Shown: positions 17,413 through 26,771 of the stretch, piece after piece | Layout: each line of letters begins with the position of its first letter | How positions within the stretch are numbered: the first letter of the stretch is position 1 | NCBI RefSeq assembly: GCF_010692325.1 | Contig: NZ_JAAHHW010000022.1 | Coordinates: 1 to 64,000, forward strand | DNA: 64,000 nucleotides | Direction of reading: 5' to 3' | Origin: Moorena sp. SIO3I8 | GTDB taxonomy: Bacteria > Cyanobacteriota > Cyanobacteriia > Cyanobacteriales > Coleofasciculaceae | Program-made: the position numbers and the translations under genes | The notes under the pieces: generated by a model | Databases searched by the model: none | What the model saw: only the letters and a program-made list of their open reading frames with translations | What the model was told of the DNA's origin: nothing

Positions 17413-18801
17413 ATGGAAATTCGACGGATTGCTGAAGTTTTGCGCAATGGTCAACCAGATCAGTCTTTGACCATTCAAGGCTGGGTACGGACAAAACGAG
17501 AATTAAAGGACTTTGCCTTTATGGAAGTCAACGATGGCTCCTCCATGGCAAATTTACAGGTAGTGCTCAATCCAGACTTGTCAGATTATGAGACTATCCT
17601 GAAACGGCTTAATACTGGCTCATCAGTAGAAGTCACTGGTATACTAGTAGAATCTCTTGGCAAGGGACAGCGCATTGAAGTAAAAGCATCATCGGTGACA
17701 GTATATGGGGAAGCAGATGCCAATTATCCCCTACAGAAGAAACGGCACTCCTTTGAATTTTTGCGCACCATTAGCCATTTGCGATCGCGTACCAATACCC
17801 TAGGTGCAGTGTTCCGAGTTCGGAATGCCTGTTCCAATGCCATTCATCAGTTTTTCCAAGAACGAGGCTTCTTGTGGGTTCATACCCCAATTATCACCGC
17901 TAGTGACTGTGAAGGAGCGGGGGAGTTGTTCAGTGTCACTAACCTAGACTTAAAGAACATTCCCAAAACCGATAATCAAGCAGTCGATTACACTCAAGAC
18001 TTTTTTGGACGACCCACTTACCTGACCGTCAGTGGTCAATTACAAGCAGAAATTATGTCAATGGCGTTTCGGGATGTGTACACCTTTGGTCCTACATTCC
18101 GAGCCGAGAATTCTAATACCTCTCGACATCTAGCAGAATTTTGGATGGTCGAGCCTGAGATGGCATTCTGCGATTTGAAGGGGGATATGGATTTAGCAGA
18201 AGCCTTTCTCAAGCATGTATTTAAGTCAGTATTGGAAAACTGTCCAGAAGATCTGGAATTTTTCAACAAGCGGATAGATAACAATGTTCTCGCTACTGCT
18301 GATAATATTATCAATAATCAGTTTGAGCGGATTACTTATACAGATGCGATCGCATTACTGGAGAAAACGGATCGTAAGTTTGAGTATGCGGTCAGTTGGG
18401 GTGTAGATTTGCAGTCAGAACACGAACGGTATCTAGCCGAAGAGTTGTTTAAAAAGCCCGTCATTGTCACGGATTATCCAGTAGAGATTAAAGCCTTTTA
18501 TATGCGCTTAAACGACGACCAAAAGACTGTAGCCGCAATGGATGTGCTTGCGCCTAGGATTGGGGAGATTATCGGTGGTGCTCAGCGGGAAGAACGGCTG
18601 GATATATTAGAGAAGCGAATTCAGAATCAGGGGATGAATCCAGAAGATTTATGGTGGTATTTGGATTTGCGACGTTATGGTACAGTGCCCCATGCTGGAT
18701 TTGGTTTAGGATTTGAGCGATTGGTGCAATTTATGACTGGTATGGCAAATATTCGGGATGTAATTCCGTTTCCCAGAACTCCTTTAAGTGCAGAGTTCTA
18801 A
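17413..18801 (+). CDS. asnS: Asparaginyl-tRNA synthetase
   Basis: A 462-residue class IIb aminoacyl-tRNA synthetase that charges tRNA-Asn with asparagine using ATP. The N-terminal OB-fold anticodon-binding domain ([19 protein letters not shown]) is followed by class II motif 1 (near [15 protein letters not shown]), motif 2 ([21 protein letters not shown]) and motif 3 ([15 protein letters not shown]). The ATG at 17413 is preceded by GAGGAAA; a TTG four codons upstream is less likely. Monocistronic. Confidence 0.95.
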   Translation: MEIRRIAEVLRNGQPDQSLTIQGWVRTKRELKDFAFMEVNDGSSMANLQVVLNPDLSDYETILKRLNTGSSVEVTGILVESLGKGQRIEVKASSVTVYGEADANYPLQKKRHSFEFLRTISHLRSRTNTLGAVFRVRNACSNAIHQFFQERGFLWVHTPIITASDCEGAGELFSVTNLDLKNIPKTDNQAVDYTQDFFGRPTYLTVSGQLQAEIMSMAFRDVYTFGPTFRAENSNTSRHLAEFWMVEPEMAFCDLKGDMDLAEAFLKHVFKSVLENCPEDLEFFNKRIDNNVLATADNIINNQFERITYTDAIALLEKTDRKFEYAVSWGVDLQSEHERYLAEELFKKPVIVTDYPVEIKAFYMRLNDDQKTVAAMDVLAPRIGEIIGGAQREERLDILEKRIQNQGMNPEDLWWYLDLRRYGTVPHAGFGLGFERLVQFMTGMANIRDVIPFPRTPLSAEF

Positions 18802-18946
18802 AAATCAAAACTATGGTTGGTTCTGCCCACAGCCGCCAAAGATGGGTAGTGGTAAAGATGTCGTGGTTTGGCTACGGTCTGGTAAAGGTAACGGAAGCTA
18901 AAATCACGAATTGTTTACCACTACCCAAAACTAGATTGACACAGTA

Positions 18947-19147
18947 CTAGCTAAGTGCAGCATGGCTACGGTCATAGGTAGAGCGGAAACTAGGATGGGG
19001 TTTGCCTTGGATAGTACCCCAGTAGTCAGAATCTAAGCTATCTAGTCCTACTTCGGAAGCAACGCGACCGAGCATAGATTGCTGACGATTTTTGATCATG
19101 TGATGGTGATTCATCATCAGAGCCCTAGCTTTTTCTTGAGTAGACAT
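18947..19147 (-). CDS. Small conserved hypothetical protein, 66 aa
   Basis: A 66-residue protein with a GAAAGGA ribosome binding site before the ATG. It has a Met/His-rich helix (ARALMMNHHHMIKNRQQSML) and a C-terminal YWGTIQGKPHPSFRSTYDRS segment. I do not recognise the family, but the clean translation signals and non-random composition support a real gene. The His cluster might bind metal; that is speculation. It is not NblA. Confidence 0.6.
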   Translation of the reverse strand: MSTQEKARALMMNHHHMIKNRQQSMLGRVASEVGLDSLDSDYWGTIQGKPHPSFRSTYDRSHAALS

Positions 19148-19269
19148 TTTCCTTTCTCCGATTGCTTATATAAGATTGTTATGGAATTAACTTCCCTTAC
19201 ATTTATAACTATAGCAGTTATTCTGTATCAAAAACTACAAAATTACTTTTATTTACAAATCTTAATGAA

Positions 19270-20361
19270 CTAGCAACTATCACGACTTTCCTTTAAAATA
19301 TCCCAGAGCCACTGCTCTACGCGATCGCCCATGGCCTGATTAGAGTATTTAACTTCGAGGAGGCGACGGCATTCACGGCGGTCAATTCTATCGAAATTTC
19401 CCAAGGCTTCTACCAAGCCTTCCACAGAATCGGGTTCTACCAAAAAGCCATTTTTACCATCTTCGATAATTTCTGCTGATCCACCACGGTCATAGGAAAT
19501 GACTGGCACTCCACAAGCGAGGGCTTCCATTGCCACAGTACTAAATGCTTCCACCCAATGAGGCGTCATCAGTAAGGCTCGACACTGGCGCAAGTGTTTT
19601 TGGAGTTGATCAGTTGGGAGAAAACCCAGGTATTCTATAGGGGCATTGGGGTAATCGTTGAGAATCTGCTGCCAATAGGGTTGATTTTGTATAAGACCCA
19701 TAATTTTTAGTGGCTTAGCCGTTATATCTGATGCTGCCACTGCATCTTCTAAGCCTTTTTCTGGAGAAATTCGACCCACCCAGCCGAGCCAGGGTGAGGG
19801 GGAGTCACAAAAGGAATACACAGACAAATCAATGCCATTGCCCAAACAACGACAGCGATTCTTGAAGGAAAATGTTGCCCCTTGAGCCATTGAATGAACC
19901 CCTATTGTGCCAGGGAAATTAATGGCAACTTGTTCGATGATCTGATCCATCCCCTCGGTTAATGAACCCATACTCACTAGGTGAGCAATGGGACAAGTGA
20001 AAAAGGGAGTTAGATAAAACGGTAACCAGTCGTAGGCAAAGTTTACAATCAAGTCATAGTCAGTTTGAACTTGCCGCCCATAGTCCCACATATTAGCCAA
20101 TACGGAGGATGGGGGGATGATAGTAGGAGTGTCTCTTGTTTGAGTTTGAATACTAGTTTCCAGAACACCATCAATTTCTACCAGAGGCATTCCCCAAGCT
20201 GTAGATCCTTTAGTTGCCACAATTGTGATCCTGTGACCCCGATTAATCAATTCCGTAGCAATGTTACGTAAAGTCAACTCAACCCCACCACCTAACCCTG
20301 AACCCAACGGACCAACTGGGGTGGAAATTAATAGCAATTTCAGGGAATTTAATTGACTCAT
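19270..20361 (-). CDS. Glycosyltransferase family 4 (GT-B fold)
   Basis: A 363-residue glycosyltransferase. The N-terminal Rossmann half has LLISTPVGPLGSGLGGGVE, the glycine-rich acceptor loop of family 4. The C-terminal half has the nucleotide-sugar site: GRISPEKGLEDAV, then EAFSTVAMEALACGVPVISYDRGGSAEII with the E-x7-E motif, then NGFLVEP. It transfers a sugar from a nucleotide donor; the acceptor cannot be told. I chose the ATG of MSQLNSLKLLLIS; an ATG eight codons upstream is also open. No sugar-cluster neighbours are present. Confidence 0.85.
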   Translation of the reverse strand: MSQLNSLKLLLISTPVGPLGSGLGGGVELTLRNIATELINRGHRITIVATKGSTAWGMPLVEIDGVLETSIQTQTRDTPTIIPPSSVLANMWDYGRQVQTDYDLIVNFAYDWLPFYLTPFFTCPIAHLVSMGSLTEGMDQIIEQVAINFPGTIGVHSMAQGATFSFKNRCRCLGNGIDLSVYSFCDSPSPWLGWVGRISPEKGLEDAVAASDITAKPLKIMGLIQNQPYWQQILNDYPNAPIEYLGFLPTDQLQKHLRQCRALLMTPHWVEAFSTVAMEALACGVPVISYDRGGSAEIIEDGKNGFLVEPDSVEGLVEALGNFDRIDRRECRRLLEVKYSNQAMGDRVEQWLWDILKESRDSC

Positions 20362-20587
20362 TAATTTAAAATTAACCCTGGCCATTTGATAATCAAAACG
20401 ATAACTATAAGCTTTTAATTAATTTTGAATTCAAAACATTTATTACTGTAAACATCTTCAAGCACGGTAAGTAAAGCTGAGTAAACTTTTATTCTATGCT
20501 ATTCCATTTTAACGGTTTACACTTCCCTATCATAGCACGGTAAGTAAAGGTTACTAAACTTTTATTACCTGTTATGAATTTACCTAA

Positions 20588-21895
20588 CTAGTCGCTATTA
20601 TCTTGGTAATGGTTTGAATTATTTTCTGATGAATTCAGGTAATTTTGTGCTGGTGGCAAACTATCCAGTTTAGTGGAAGGGCGCATTTTATTAAACTGAT
20701 CGATTGCCCATTTTGCCGTTTCTCGCACTTCGGAATCCGGGTCATCGGTAGCGTGACGCAACATCTGCAAGACTTGGTTTAGTAATTCATAAATTCGCGT
20801 TGCATCCCGAATCGCATTTTTCCGGACTTGGGGGTTGTCATCCTGCAAAGAAATGGCTAGGGCTTTGTTAATCGGTTTGAGAGTTTTGGTGCTAATTTGG
20901 GATAAGGCTTCCAAAATCAAACCACGCTGCTTAGAATCAGAATCTAGCATTAAGTCCACTAGGGGCTTTACTGCCCTGGAATCCCCCTTTTGGGCTAATT
21001 CCCAGATAGCTTGTTGTCGCTTTTTTGGATCTGGGTCTTCTAATTCTCTGATTAATTCCTCAACAATACTAAATTTAGTCAGGCGAGTGGTCTTTTTGAC
21101 ATGTAAGGAATCAGCTAAAGACTGAGGTTGAGGATTGCTAGAATTGGCGACATTATAACTAGCGCTATGGTTATAATCCCTTTGAGTATGGTGGTTTTGG
21201 GAGTCAGTTGACACTTGGACTTTGAGGTTATTGACTGTAGTATCTTGTTTAGCTTGGTTTTCTGTGGAGGACGCTAATGGTGAGTCTACGGGTCGTTTTG
21301 GTTTAGTCAGCCACTTGAATAGGAAAAAACCGCCACCAGCCATGATGATGGCTGGGATGATCAACCATGATGACGGGCTCTTTTCCTGGGTCGAAGGTTC
21401 GGTAGTAGTCGATTCTGCAGTAGTCGATTCGGCTGCCACTAATTGACCTGAGTTTGGAGCTGAACTCGTGCTGGTGGTTGTGGTCTTAGCAGCGTAGGCT
21501 TGCTCCAATTCCTTCCTAGTAACAGAATCAACAACACCCAGTTTTCTCAATCCAACGGATTCTTGGAATAAAGCGACTGCTTTCTCTGTATCTTCACCAT
21601 AAACACCATCTTCAAGCCCATCGTAGAAGCCAAGATGCTTTAGCTTGGCTTGCACAAGAGCCACCTCTTTGCCCCGACTCCCTTTGAGCAGAATTGGTTG
21701 GTCAGTTTCTGTGGCAGAAGTGGGAGATTGAGCGATTAGCAATGGGTCAGGGAGGTTGTTGGGTGAAAATGCGTTCGCGAAGCGGTTCCTATGGAAAATC
21801 GCTTTTTCTAATTTCACCGCTAGGCTGGGTGCTGGGAACCAGCCTAGGCAGTTCAAACAGGTAGCTACAAGTATGATAGACCAATGGCGAGTCAT
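20588..21895 (-). CDS. Peptidoglycan-binding domain plus HEAT-repeat protein
   Basis: A 435-residue protein. It has a signal peptide (ends near PSLA), then a PG_binding_1 domain (residues about 70-133, GSRGKEVALVQAKLKHLGFYDG ... YGEDTEKAVALFQ). A membrane segment (WLIIPAIIMAGGGFFLFKWL, about 177-196) and HEAT-like helical repeats (about 268-400, LEDPDPKKRQQAIWELAQKGD) follow. The topology suggests cell-wall binding outside and protein binding inside. Residues HRNRFANAF are encoded by a copy of the dispersed GTTCGCGWAGCG repeat (about 21770-21790), which has entered the coding sequence in frame. Confidence 0.8.
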   Translation of the reverse strand: MTRHWSIILVATCLNCLGWFPAPSLAVKLEKAIFHRNRFANAFSPNNLPDPLLIAQSPTSATETDQPILLKGSRGKEVALVQAKLKHLGFYDGLEDGVYGEDTEKAVALFQESVGLRKLGVVDSVTRKELEQAYAAKTTTTSTSSAPNSGQLVAAESTTAESTTTEPSTQEKSPSSWLIIPAIIMAGGGFFLFKWLTKPKRPVDSPLASSTENQAKQDTTVNNLKVQVSTDSQNHHTQRDYNHSASYNVANSSNPQPQSLADSLHVKKTTRLTKFSIVEELIRELEDPDPKKRQQAIWELAQKGDSRAVKPLVDLMLDSDSKQRGLILEALSQISTKTLKPINKALAISLQDDNPQVRKNAIRDATRIYELLNQVLQMLRHATDDPDSEVRETAKWAIDQFNKMRPSTKLDSLPPAQNYLNSSENNSNHYQDNSD

Positions 21896-22111
21896 AAAAT
21901 TCTACAGGACTCGAATGTGAACGCCAATTCTAGCTTACGCACTTAACACACAACGCTAAATCCCATGTGCTTTAGTCTTCGAGCAACATAATTTTGGCTC
22001 GATTAATCTCAATTGTATCAAATCGGCTTCACTGCTGGGTTTATGGTAGCTTAGCACTACCTTCTTCAGACGATCTCAGTTGTTGTTTCCACTGCCAGTT
22101 TTCCCCTTTGG

Positions 22112-23098
22112 CTAGCCGCTGTTGTTTGCGAGCCTTGCTTTGACCCGATTGGCTATTTGTTCCCGCTGATTGACTAGATAAATGCTAAGCAATGTCACGC
22201 ACACACCAGTCCACTGTAGAGCACTGAGTACCTCAGACAACACTAAATTCCCAAATAGCAGGGCAAATACTGGTGTCAGAAAGGTTAAGCTACACAGACT
22301 AGTGAGATTCCCCTTGGAGGCAAAGTAGAAGAATATACCGTATGCGATCGCACTCCCGAAAACAGTGGAGTAAGCTAATGCGATCCAGCCAACTCCATCA
22401 ATATTCACCCATTGCTGGGATTCTATGACACTAGAGAGGGCAAATAACGGTAATCCTCCTAGGATCATGTGCCAACCAACCGCAGCAACTGGGTCAGCAT
22501 AGCGGCTGATAATGGGAACCATTACTGTTCCTACTGCCATGGAAAGGGATGCTAACAGCATCAGCCACTCTCCATGATCAAACAGCTGTTCCCAGCTTAA
22601 TTCTATAGCTTGAGCGTTGCCAGTAAAAAGGCTGAGAATCCATTGATCGGGCAAGCCAATCAAGCTGATTCCTACTATACCAAATCCTAGTCCTAACCAA
22701 CCCCACAGTCCAATAAGTTCACCAAAGAGCAATGCTGATAGCAGGGCGACCACTAGGGGTTGACTATCAATCATGACCGAACCCAAACCCGCACCAGTGC
22801 TAACCAATCCCTGGGCTAGGAAACCCTGAAACATTGCCCCATCCACTAAGGCAAATAAGCTAATCCACAGCCAGGCTAGCCAACCTTTCGGCTGGGGGCG
22901 ACCCATCACAGTTGCTGCTCCTAATACTAAAACTCCTGCTGGTACTAACCGCACCCCAGCCATAAACATAGGGGTTGTGTTGGGGATCACCCCTTTCATG
23001 GCTACCATAGCTGTACCCCATAGAAAAAAGGGGGAAATCAGCAGTAGTGAACCTAGTAGTGACCTTGGTGACAGTATTGTGTTGGCTTTTAGTTGCAT
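22112..23098 (-). CDS. EamA/DMT-family transporter
   Basis: A 328-residue inner-membrane protein with about ten hydrophobic segments in two homologous halves of five, the EamA (drug/metabolite transporter) pattern. The first half opens with LLLISPFFLWGTAMVAMKG and the second contains AYSTVFGSAIAYGIFFYFASKG and LTPVFALLFGNLVLSEVLS. The substrate is unknown; members export amino acids and other small metabolites. The IS607-type element ends about 70 bp upstream, so the native promoter may have been displaced. Confidence 0.88.
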   Translation of the reverse strand: MQLKANTILSPRSLLGSLLLISPFFLWGTAMVAMKGVIPNTTPMFMAGVRLVPAGVLVLGAATVMGRPQPKGWLAWLWISLFALVDGAMFQGFLAQGLVSTGAGLGSVMIDSQPLVVALLSALLFGELIGLWGWLGLGFGIVGISLIGLPDQWILSLFTGNAQAIELSWEQLFDHGEWLMLLASLSMAVGTVMVPIISRYADPVAAVGWHMILGGLPLFALSSVIESQQWVNIDGVGWIALAYSTVFGSAIAYGIFFYFASKGNLTSLCSLTFLTPVFALLFGNLVLSEVLSALQWTGVCVTLLSIYLVNQREQIANRVKARLANNSG

Positions 23099-23170
23099 AA
23101 TCCTGATTTATGGTGAAGAACAAAAATAACCGACACTCAAGCAGCTGTGCAACATTTAACCTGTGCAAAC

Positions 23171-24451
23171 CTACTTATCAGCAGGAATGACCTGTATAGC
23201 ACCAGGTAAAAACCTGGTGGTTGTTGCCGACAAAGCACGAATCATTATGTTCCGTGCGCCATTCCAATCCCGTGGTAATGAGAAACCACATTTTGGGCAT
23301 TGGAATTTTCTATTACCGCCTAATTTTTCGTGAATATGACCGCACTCCGGACAAGTCTTGCTCGTGTAAGATTCATTAACTAATACCACCCTTACATCAT
23401 GCCGATCTGCCATTTGTATCAAATGTTGGCGGAATTTGTAATGACTCCAGGTAAGCAGATTGCGAGCTGTCTTCTTGTTCAACTTCCTAGCTGACTTGAC
23501 GACCATCTCAGATGTATCAAACGTCGGCAAAAAGATGAGCTTGTAGTTACTAACAAGGAAATACGCTGACTTATTGTGACAGTCCTTAATTAGGTTTTGA
23601 ATCTTTTGGCGTAAACGATGGGCGGCTTTTCTCATGGCTCGTCTCTGGCGTTTTGCAGAGCTTAAGTCAATACGACTCATCAACCGATCTAACTGCTGAC
23701 AAAGTCTTTGGATTCTACCAATATCGCTCTTACCTATTTCTATATAATTACTGCCGTCAAATCCAGTTAAAAACGTTCTGATACCGGGATCTAAAGCTAT
23801 AACTCGATCTTCACTAGTGGGAGTCGGTTCAATGTATTCAGGGAAAATCCCGTACCATTTGCCTTTGATCCAAACCAACTGGGTACCGTAGATGCACTCG
23901 TCAGGAAAACCTTGAGGTGAACGGAAAGACAAGCCTTTGACTTTTGTTGGATACCAGGAACCTTTCTTGAAGTTACCAGCCTTGAACTTGATCACTTGCC
24001 TTGTTTCTCGACAAGACTTAAACTTAGCAAAACCCTTGTTAGCTTTTGCCTGCTTAAACCCATCAATTGCATCAGCTACTGCCTCTTGTAGTTGATGACC
24101 TGGGAGTTTTCTTACCCACTGTGGTCTATCCGATGCCCTTGCTAATTTTTGTAAATCGTAGGCACTACCTTGATAGCCATTTTTGAGGGTAGCTATTGAC
24201 CAGTTATAGATCCAGCGATAAGCATTAAGCCACGTTTTCCATACTTTATGAAGCTCTTTAGATGGAAACACCCTGAGTTTCTTGACACTGTTGGGTGTCA
24301 ACTTCACCGTCTGGTTCCGAGGTTTTTTCTTGTACCGCTTGGCTGACTTGTTTTTGGTATTTTCTAAGTCCGTAAAGCCTAGCAGAGAAACAGTGGAGGA
24401 TGGACACAATATCCTCGACCAGTTCCTGTTCTGGGGATAACTTGCGTTCAT
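23171..24451 (-). CDS. tnpB: TnpB, IS607-associated RNA-guided nuclease
   Basis: A TnpB of about 426 residues from an IS607-type element, overlapping the tnpA gene. RuvC-I is ALDPGIRTF, the RuvC-II region reads FLPTFDTSEMV, and the zinc ribbon CPECG ... CPKCG is followed by RuvC-III RDWNGARN. The RuvC-II glutamate sits in TSEM rather than the canonical IVxEDL position, as in TnpB groups with a rearranged active site. The start is uncertain: the frame is open to 24877, but the part upstream of about 24400 overlaps tnpA in another frame. I chose the ATG encoding MNASYPQ, and conserved sequence begins near LLGFTDLEN. The 3' end contains a CACCAGGT-AAAA-ACCTGGTG hairpin likely to be part of its omega/re-RNA. 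Confidence 0.8.
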   Translation of the reverse strand: MNASYPQNRNWSRILCPSSTVSLLGFTDLENTKNKSAKRYKKKPRNQTVKLTPNSVKKLRVFPSKELHKVWKTWLNAYRWIYNWSIATLKNGYQGSAYDLQKLARASDRPQWVRKLPGHQLQEAVADAIDGFKQAKANKGFAKFKSCRETRQVIKFKAGNFKKGSWYPTKVKGLSFRSPQGFPDECIYGTQLVWIKGKWYGIFPEYIEPTPTSEDRVIALDPGIRTFLTGFDGSNYIEIGKSDIGRIQRLCQQLDRLMSRIDLSSAKRQRRAMRKAAHRLRQKIQNLIKDCHNKSAYFLVSNYKLIFLPTFDTSEMVVKSARKLNKKTARNLLTWSHYKFRQHLIQMADRHDVRVVLVNESYTSKTCPECGHIHEKLGGNRKFQCPKCGFSLPRDWNGARNIMIRALSATTTRFLPGAIQVIPADK

Positions 24452-24887
24452 TGAGAACCACGAGTTTGACCCCACCTTTTTGACATAGCCACTCAAGCAA
24501 TGGAAAGCCGAATCTAACTGCTCTGTCTGGATAGGCGACGACAAGTGCACAGATATCAGCGCAGTATATTCGTTCCAATATTTTGAGGAACTTGCGCCGT
24601 TTAAAATTGAGTCCCGATCCAACTTCTGTAACAATTTCTGCGTTTGGGTATTTTGCCCGTAAAAATTGAGCTTGGCGATCGAGGTCATCGAGCTGGGAAT
24701 AGGTAGAGACTCTTGCATAGCACACAGTAGGCTTGTAATGCGTTGCTTCTCCTTCAACGCAGAAGCGCCTTTGATTGCCTTGGGTTCTGATACTGTCAAG
24801 TCTTCCCTCTCTATCCCATCTTCTAAGAGTTGAGGTTGAGACGCCGTAGTGTTCGGCTGCCTCTTTTGGCGTGACATATTTCTTCAT
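24258..24887 (-). CDS. tnpA: IS607-family serine recombinase TnpA
   Basis: A 209-residue protein. An N-terminal MerR-like HTH (YVTPKEAAEHYGVSTSTLRRWDREG) is followed by a resolvase-type catalytic domain with the nucleophilic serine in CYARVSTYSQLDDLDRQ (residue about 61) and AYPDRAVRFGF. The HTH-before-catalytic-domain order is the hallmark of IS607 transposases, which move elements as circular intermediates with little target specificity. No stop codon or frameshift is seen. It overlaps tnpB at its 3' end. Confidence 0.9.
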   Translation of the reverse strand: MKKYVTPKEAAEHYGVSTSTLRRWDREGRLDSIRTQGNQRRFCVEGEATHYKPTVCYARVSTYSQLDDLDRQAQFLRAKYPNAEIVTEVGSGLNFKRRKFLKILERIYCADICALVVAYPDRAVRFGFPLLEWLCQKGGVKLVVLNERKLSPEQELVEDIVSILHCFSARLYGLRKYQKQVSQAVQEKTSEPDGEVDTQQCQETQGVSI

Positions 24888-24890
24888 AGT

Positions 24891-24928
24891 GTCTAAACTG
24901 CGATCAATCTACTTTAGCAAGTTTAGAC
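24891..24928. promoter_or_regulatory. Inverted repeat at the IS607 left end
   Basis: GTCTAAACT (24891-24899) and AGTTTAGAC (24920-24928) form a perfect 9-bp inverted repeat, 20 bp apart, 3 bp before the tnpA start codon. On the minus strand AAACTTG is also directly repeated here. This is a likely TnpA binding site, promoter region and element end. Confidence 0.6.
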
Positions 24929-25253
24929 AAGTTTGAAAAGCATTGAGAAACTTTTTGGTTAATAGTTACACCTCAGAAATTTGATTTAGATATTGACTTT
25001 AGATATTGACTTGGCTCAGGAGCAGGGGGCTCAGGAGCACAGGCGTGAGTTTTGGAGTTTTTCGAGCTTACTGAATAACATACAATTTCAATGGGCGACA
25101 GATTAAACGAGCTTTTTATATTTGGTTAAACACTTATTTACTTATTTACTTATTTATAGCCTCTGAGTAGCTAACCGTTTGAGAAAATGATGCAAACTAT
25201 ATATACAAGCTCCAGTAATCAGTTAAATCTAGACTAGATACTCACAATCACCT
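24929..25253. other. Intergenic, sppA promoter region
   Basis: AT-rich spacer with a short direct repeat (TTAGATATTGACTT twice, about 24986-25013) and runs of ACTTATTT near 25131-25157. No gene is seen. Confidence 0.45.
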
Positions 25254-26078
25254 ATGCCTTGGCCGTTTAAACGCAAATCTCTCAAACAAATTGCTCGAAT
25301 TGAAATCACGGGGGCGATCGCTGGTGGTACCCGTAAACGGGTCCTCGAAGCCCTAAAAACTGTTGAAGAGAAGAAATTTCCCGTCTTACTATTACGGATT
25401 GACAGTCCTGGTGGTACAGTCGGGGATTCTCAGGAAATCTATAGCGCCTTGGTGAAGTTGCGAGAAAAGGTGAAGATTGTAGCTAGCTTTGGCAATATCT
25501 CCGCATCCGGGGGTGTTTACATTGGCATGGGAGCGGAACATATAGTAGCGAACCCTGGTACAATCACTGGAAGTATTGGTGTGATTCTGCGGGGAAACAA
25601 TATAGAGCGCTTGTTGGATAAAATCGGTGTTTCCTTTAAAGTCATTAAGTCAGGTCCGTACAAAGATATCTTGGCGTTTGACCGGGAACTGACTGAGCCG
25701 GAAAAAACTATTCTTCAAGAGTTGATCGATACCAGTTATCAACAGTTTGTACAAACTGTTGCCCAGAGTCGCAAGCTAGATGTAGATGTGGTAAAAAGTT
25801 TTGCTGATGGTAGGATTTTTACTGGTGAGCAAGCACATAACTTGGGGGTGGTTGATCGCCTGGGAACTGAAGAAGATGCCCGTTGCTGGGCAGCGGAATT
25901 GGTGGGTCTTGACCCAGAGAAAACCAAGTCTTTCACCATCGAAGAACCCAAACCATTGTTGAGTCGCTTGCTACCGGGTAACCTTATTCGCAATAGATCT
26001 CAGATATCTGTTGGTATAGATTGGTTAGAGTTTGAACTATCAACTAGCGGTCAGCCCCTATGGTTGTACCGACCATAA
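25254..26078 (+). CDS. sppA: Signal peptide peptidase SppA, short form
   Basis: A 274-residue S49-family serine protease that degrades cleaved signal peptides at the membrane. The catalytic serine lies in SASGGVYIGMG (near residue 84) and the lysine in GPYKDI (near residue 138), the Ser-Lys dyad. RIDSPGGTVGDSQEIY is also typical. The length fits the short, one-domain form common in cyanobacteria. A clear N-terminal transmembrane segment is missing, so attachment may be peripheral. It is followed after 74 bp by aroH on the same strand. Confidence 0.9.
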   Translation: MPWPFKRKSLKQIARIEITGAIAGGTRKRVLEALKTVEEKKFPVLLLRIDSPGGTVGDSQEIYSALVKLREKVKIVASFGNISASGGVYIGMGAEHIVANPGTITGSIGVILRGNNIERLLDKIGVSFKVIKSGPYKDILAFDRELTEPEKTILQELIDTSYQQFVQTVAQSRKLDVDVVKSFADGRIFTGEQAHNLGVVDRLGTEEDARCWAAELVGLDPEKTKSFTIEEPKPLLSRLLPGNLIRNRSQISVGIDWLEFELSTSGQPLWLYRP

Positions 26079-26152
26079 GATAACATGGAGATTTGAGATT
26101 TAACAAGAGTCTAAAATCTCAAATCTCCCAGGGAAATTTGGAGGATATTACC

Positions 26153-26539
26153 TTGCACTGGAGAGTTAGAGCAATTCGAGGGGCAACAACTGCCTCAGAA
26201 AATACAGTAGCAGCGATTCGAGAAGCAGTGATGGAACTGCTAGATGAACTCGAAGCTCATAATCAAATCGACCATCAAGAAATTATTAGTGCCATTTTCA
26301 CCACGACCCGTGATTTGGATGCTAAATTTCCAGCTGCGATCGCAAGAGAACGTCCCCATTGGGATCATGTTCCTTTACTTGATGTCCAACAGATGCATGT
26401 CGAGGGCAGCCTAGAGCGTTGTATCCGGTGTTTAATCCACATCAACACTCCTGTTTCTCAACTTGAAATTTATCATCCCTATTTACGTCAGGCCAAAAAT
26501 TTAAGGCCTGATTGGACCTTAGCTCAAGTCAGCCGTTAG
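26153..26539 (+). CDS. aroH: Chorismate mutase, AroH type
   Basis: A 128-residue monofunctional chorismate mutase of the AroH class, converting chorismate to prephenate for Phe/Tyr synthesis. WRVRAIRGATT at the start, FTTTRDLDAKFPA, and RCIRCLIHINT are typical, including the active-site arginines. The start is a TTG preceded at good spacing by GGAGG, which gives the family's normal N-terminus; an earlier TTG at 26093 would add 20 unrelated residues. It probably shares a transcript with sppA. Confidence 0.9.
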   Translation: MHWRVRAIRGATTASENTVAAIREAVMELLDELEAHNQIDHQEIISAIFTTTRDLDAKFPAAIARERPHWDHVPLLDVQQMHVEGSLERCIRCLIHINTPVSQLEIYHPYLRQAKNLRPDWTLAQVSR

Positions 26540-26771
26540 TTGTCAGGTTATTTATACTAACAATGGGGCTTAACCCTACCAATTAGCCAGCGGTAAGTTC
26601 AAGTTGTTATTAGTCATTAGTCAAAATAAAATTGTTAATGGTCAATGGTCAATGTTTAGTTAACAATTAACCATTAAAAATTAACAATTAACCATTAAAA
26701 TGAATACAATTTTATTGAGTAAAATGTATCAATGGTCAACCATCAATGGTCAACCATCAAAAAAAAAATTT

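Noticed and set aside
18947-19147. Phycobilisome degradation protein NblA
   Set aside because: Size is similar, but the sequence lacks the NblA helix pattern and motifs.
24452-24877. Long N-terminal extension of TnpB
   Set aside because: It overlaps tnpA in another frame and has no TnpB similarity; composition reflects the antiphase of tnpA coding.
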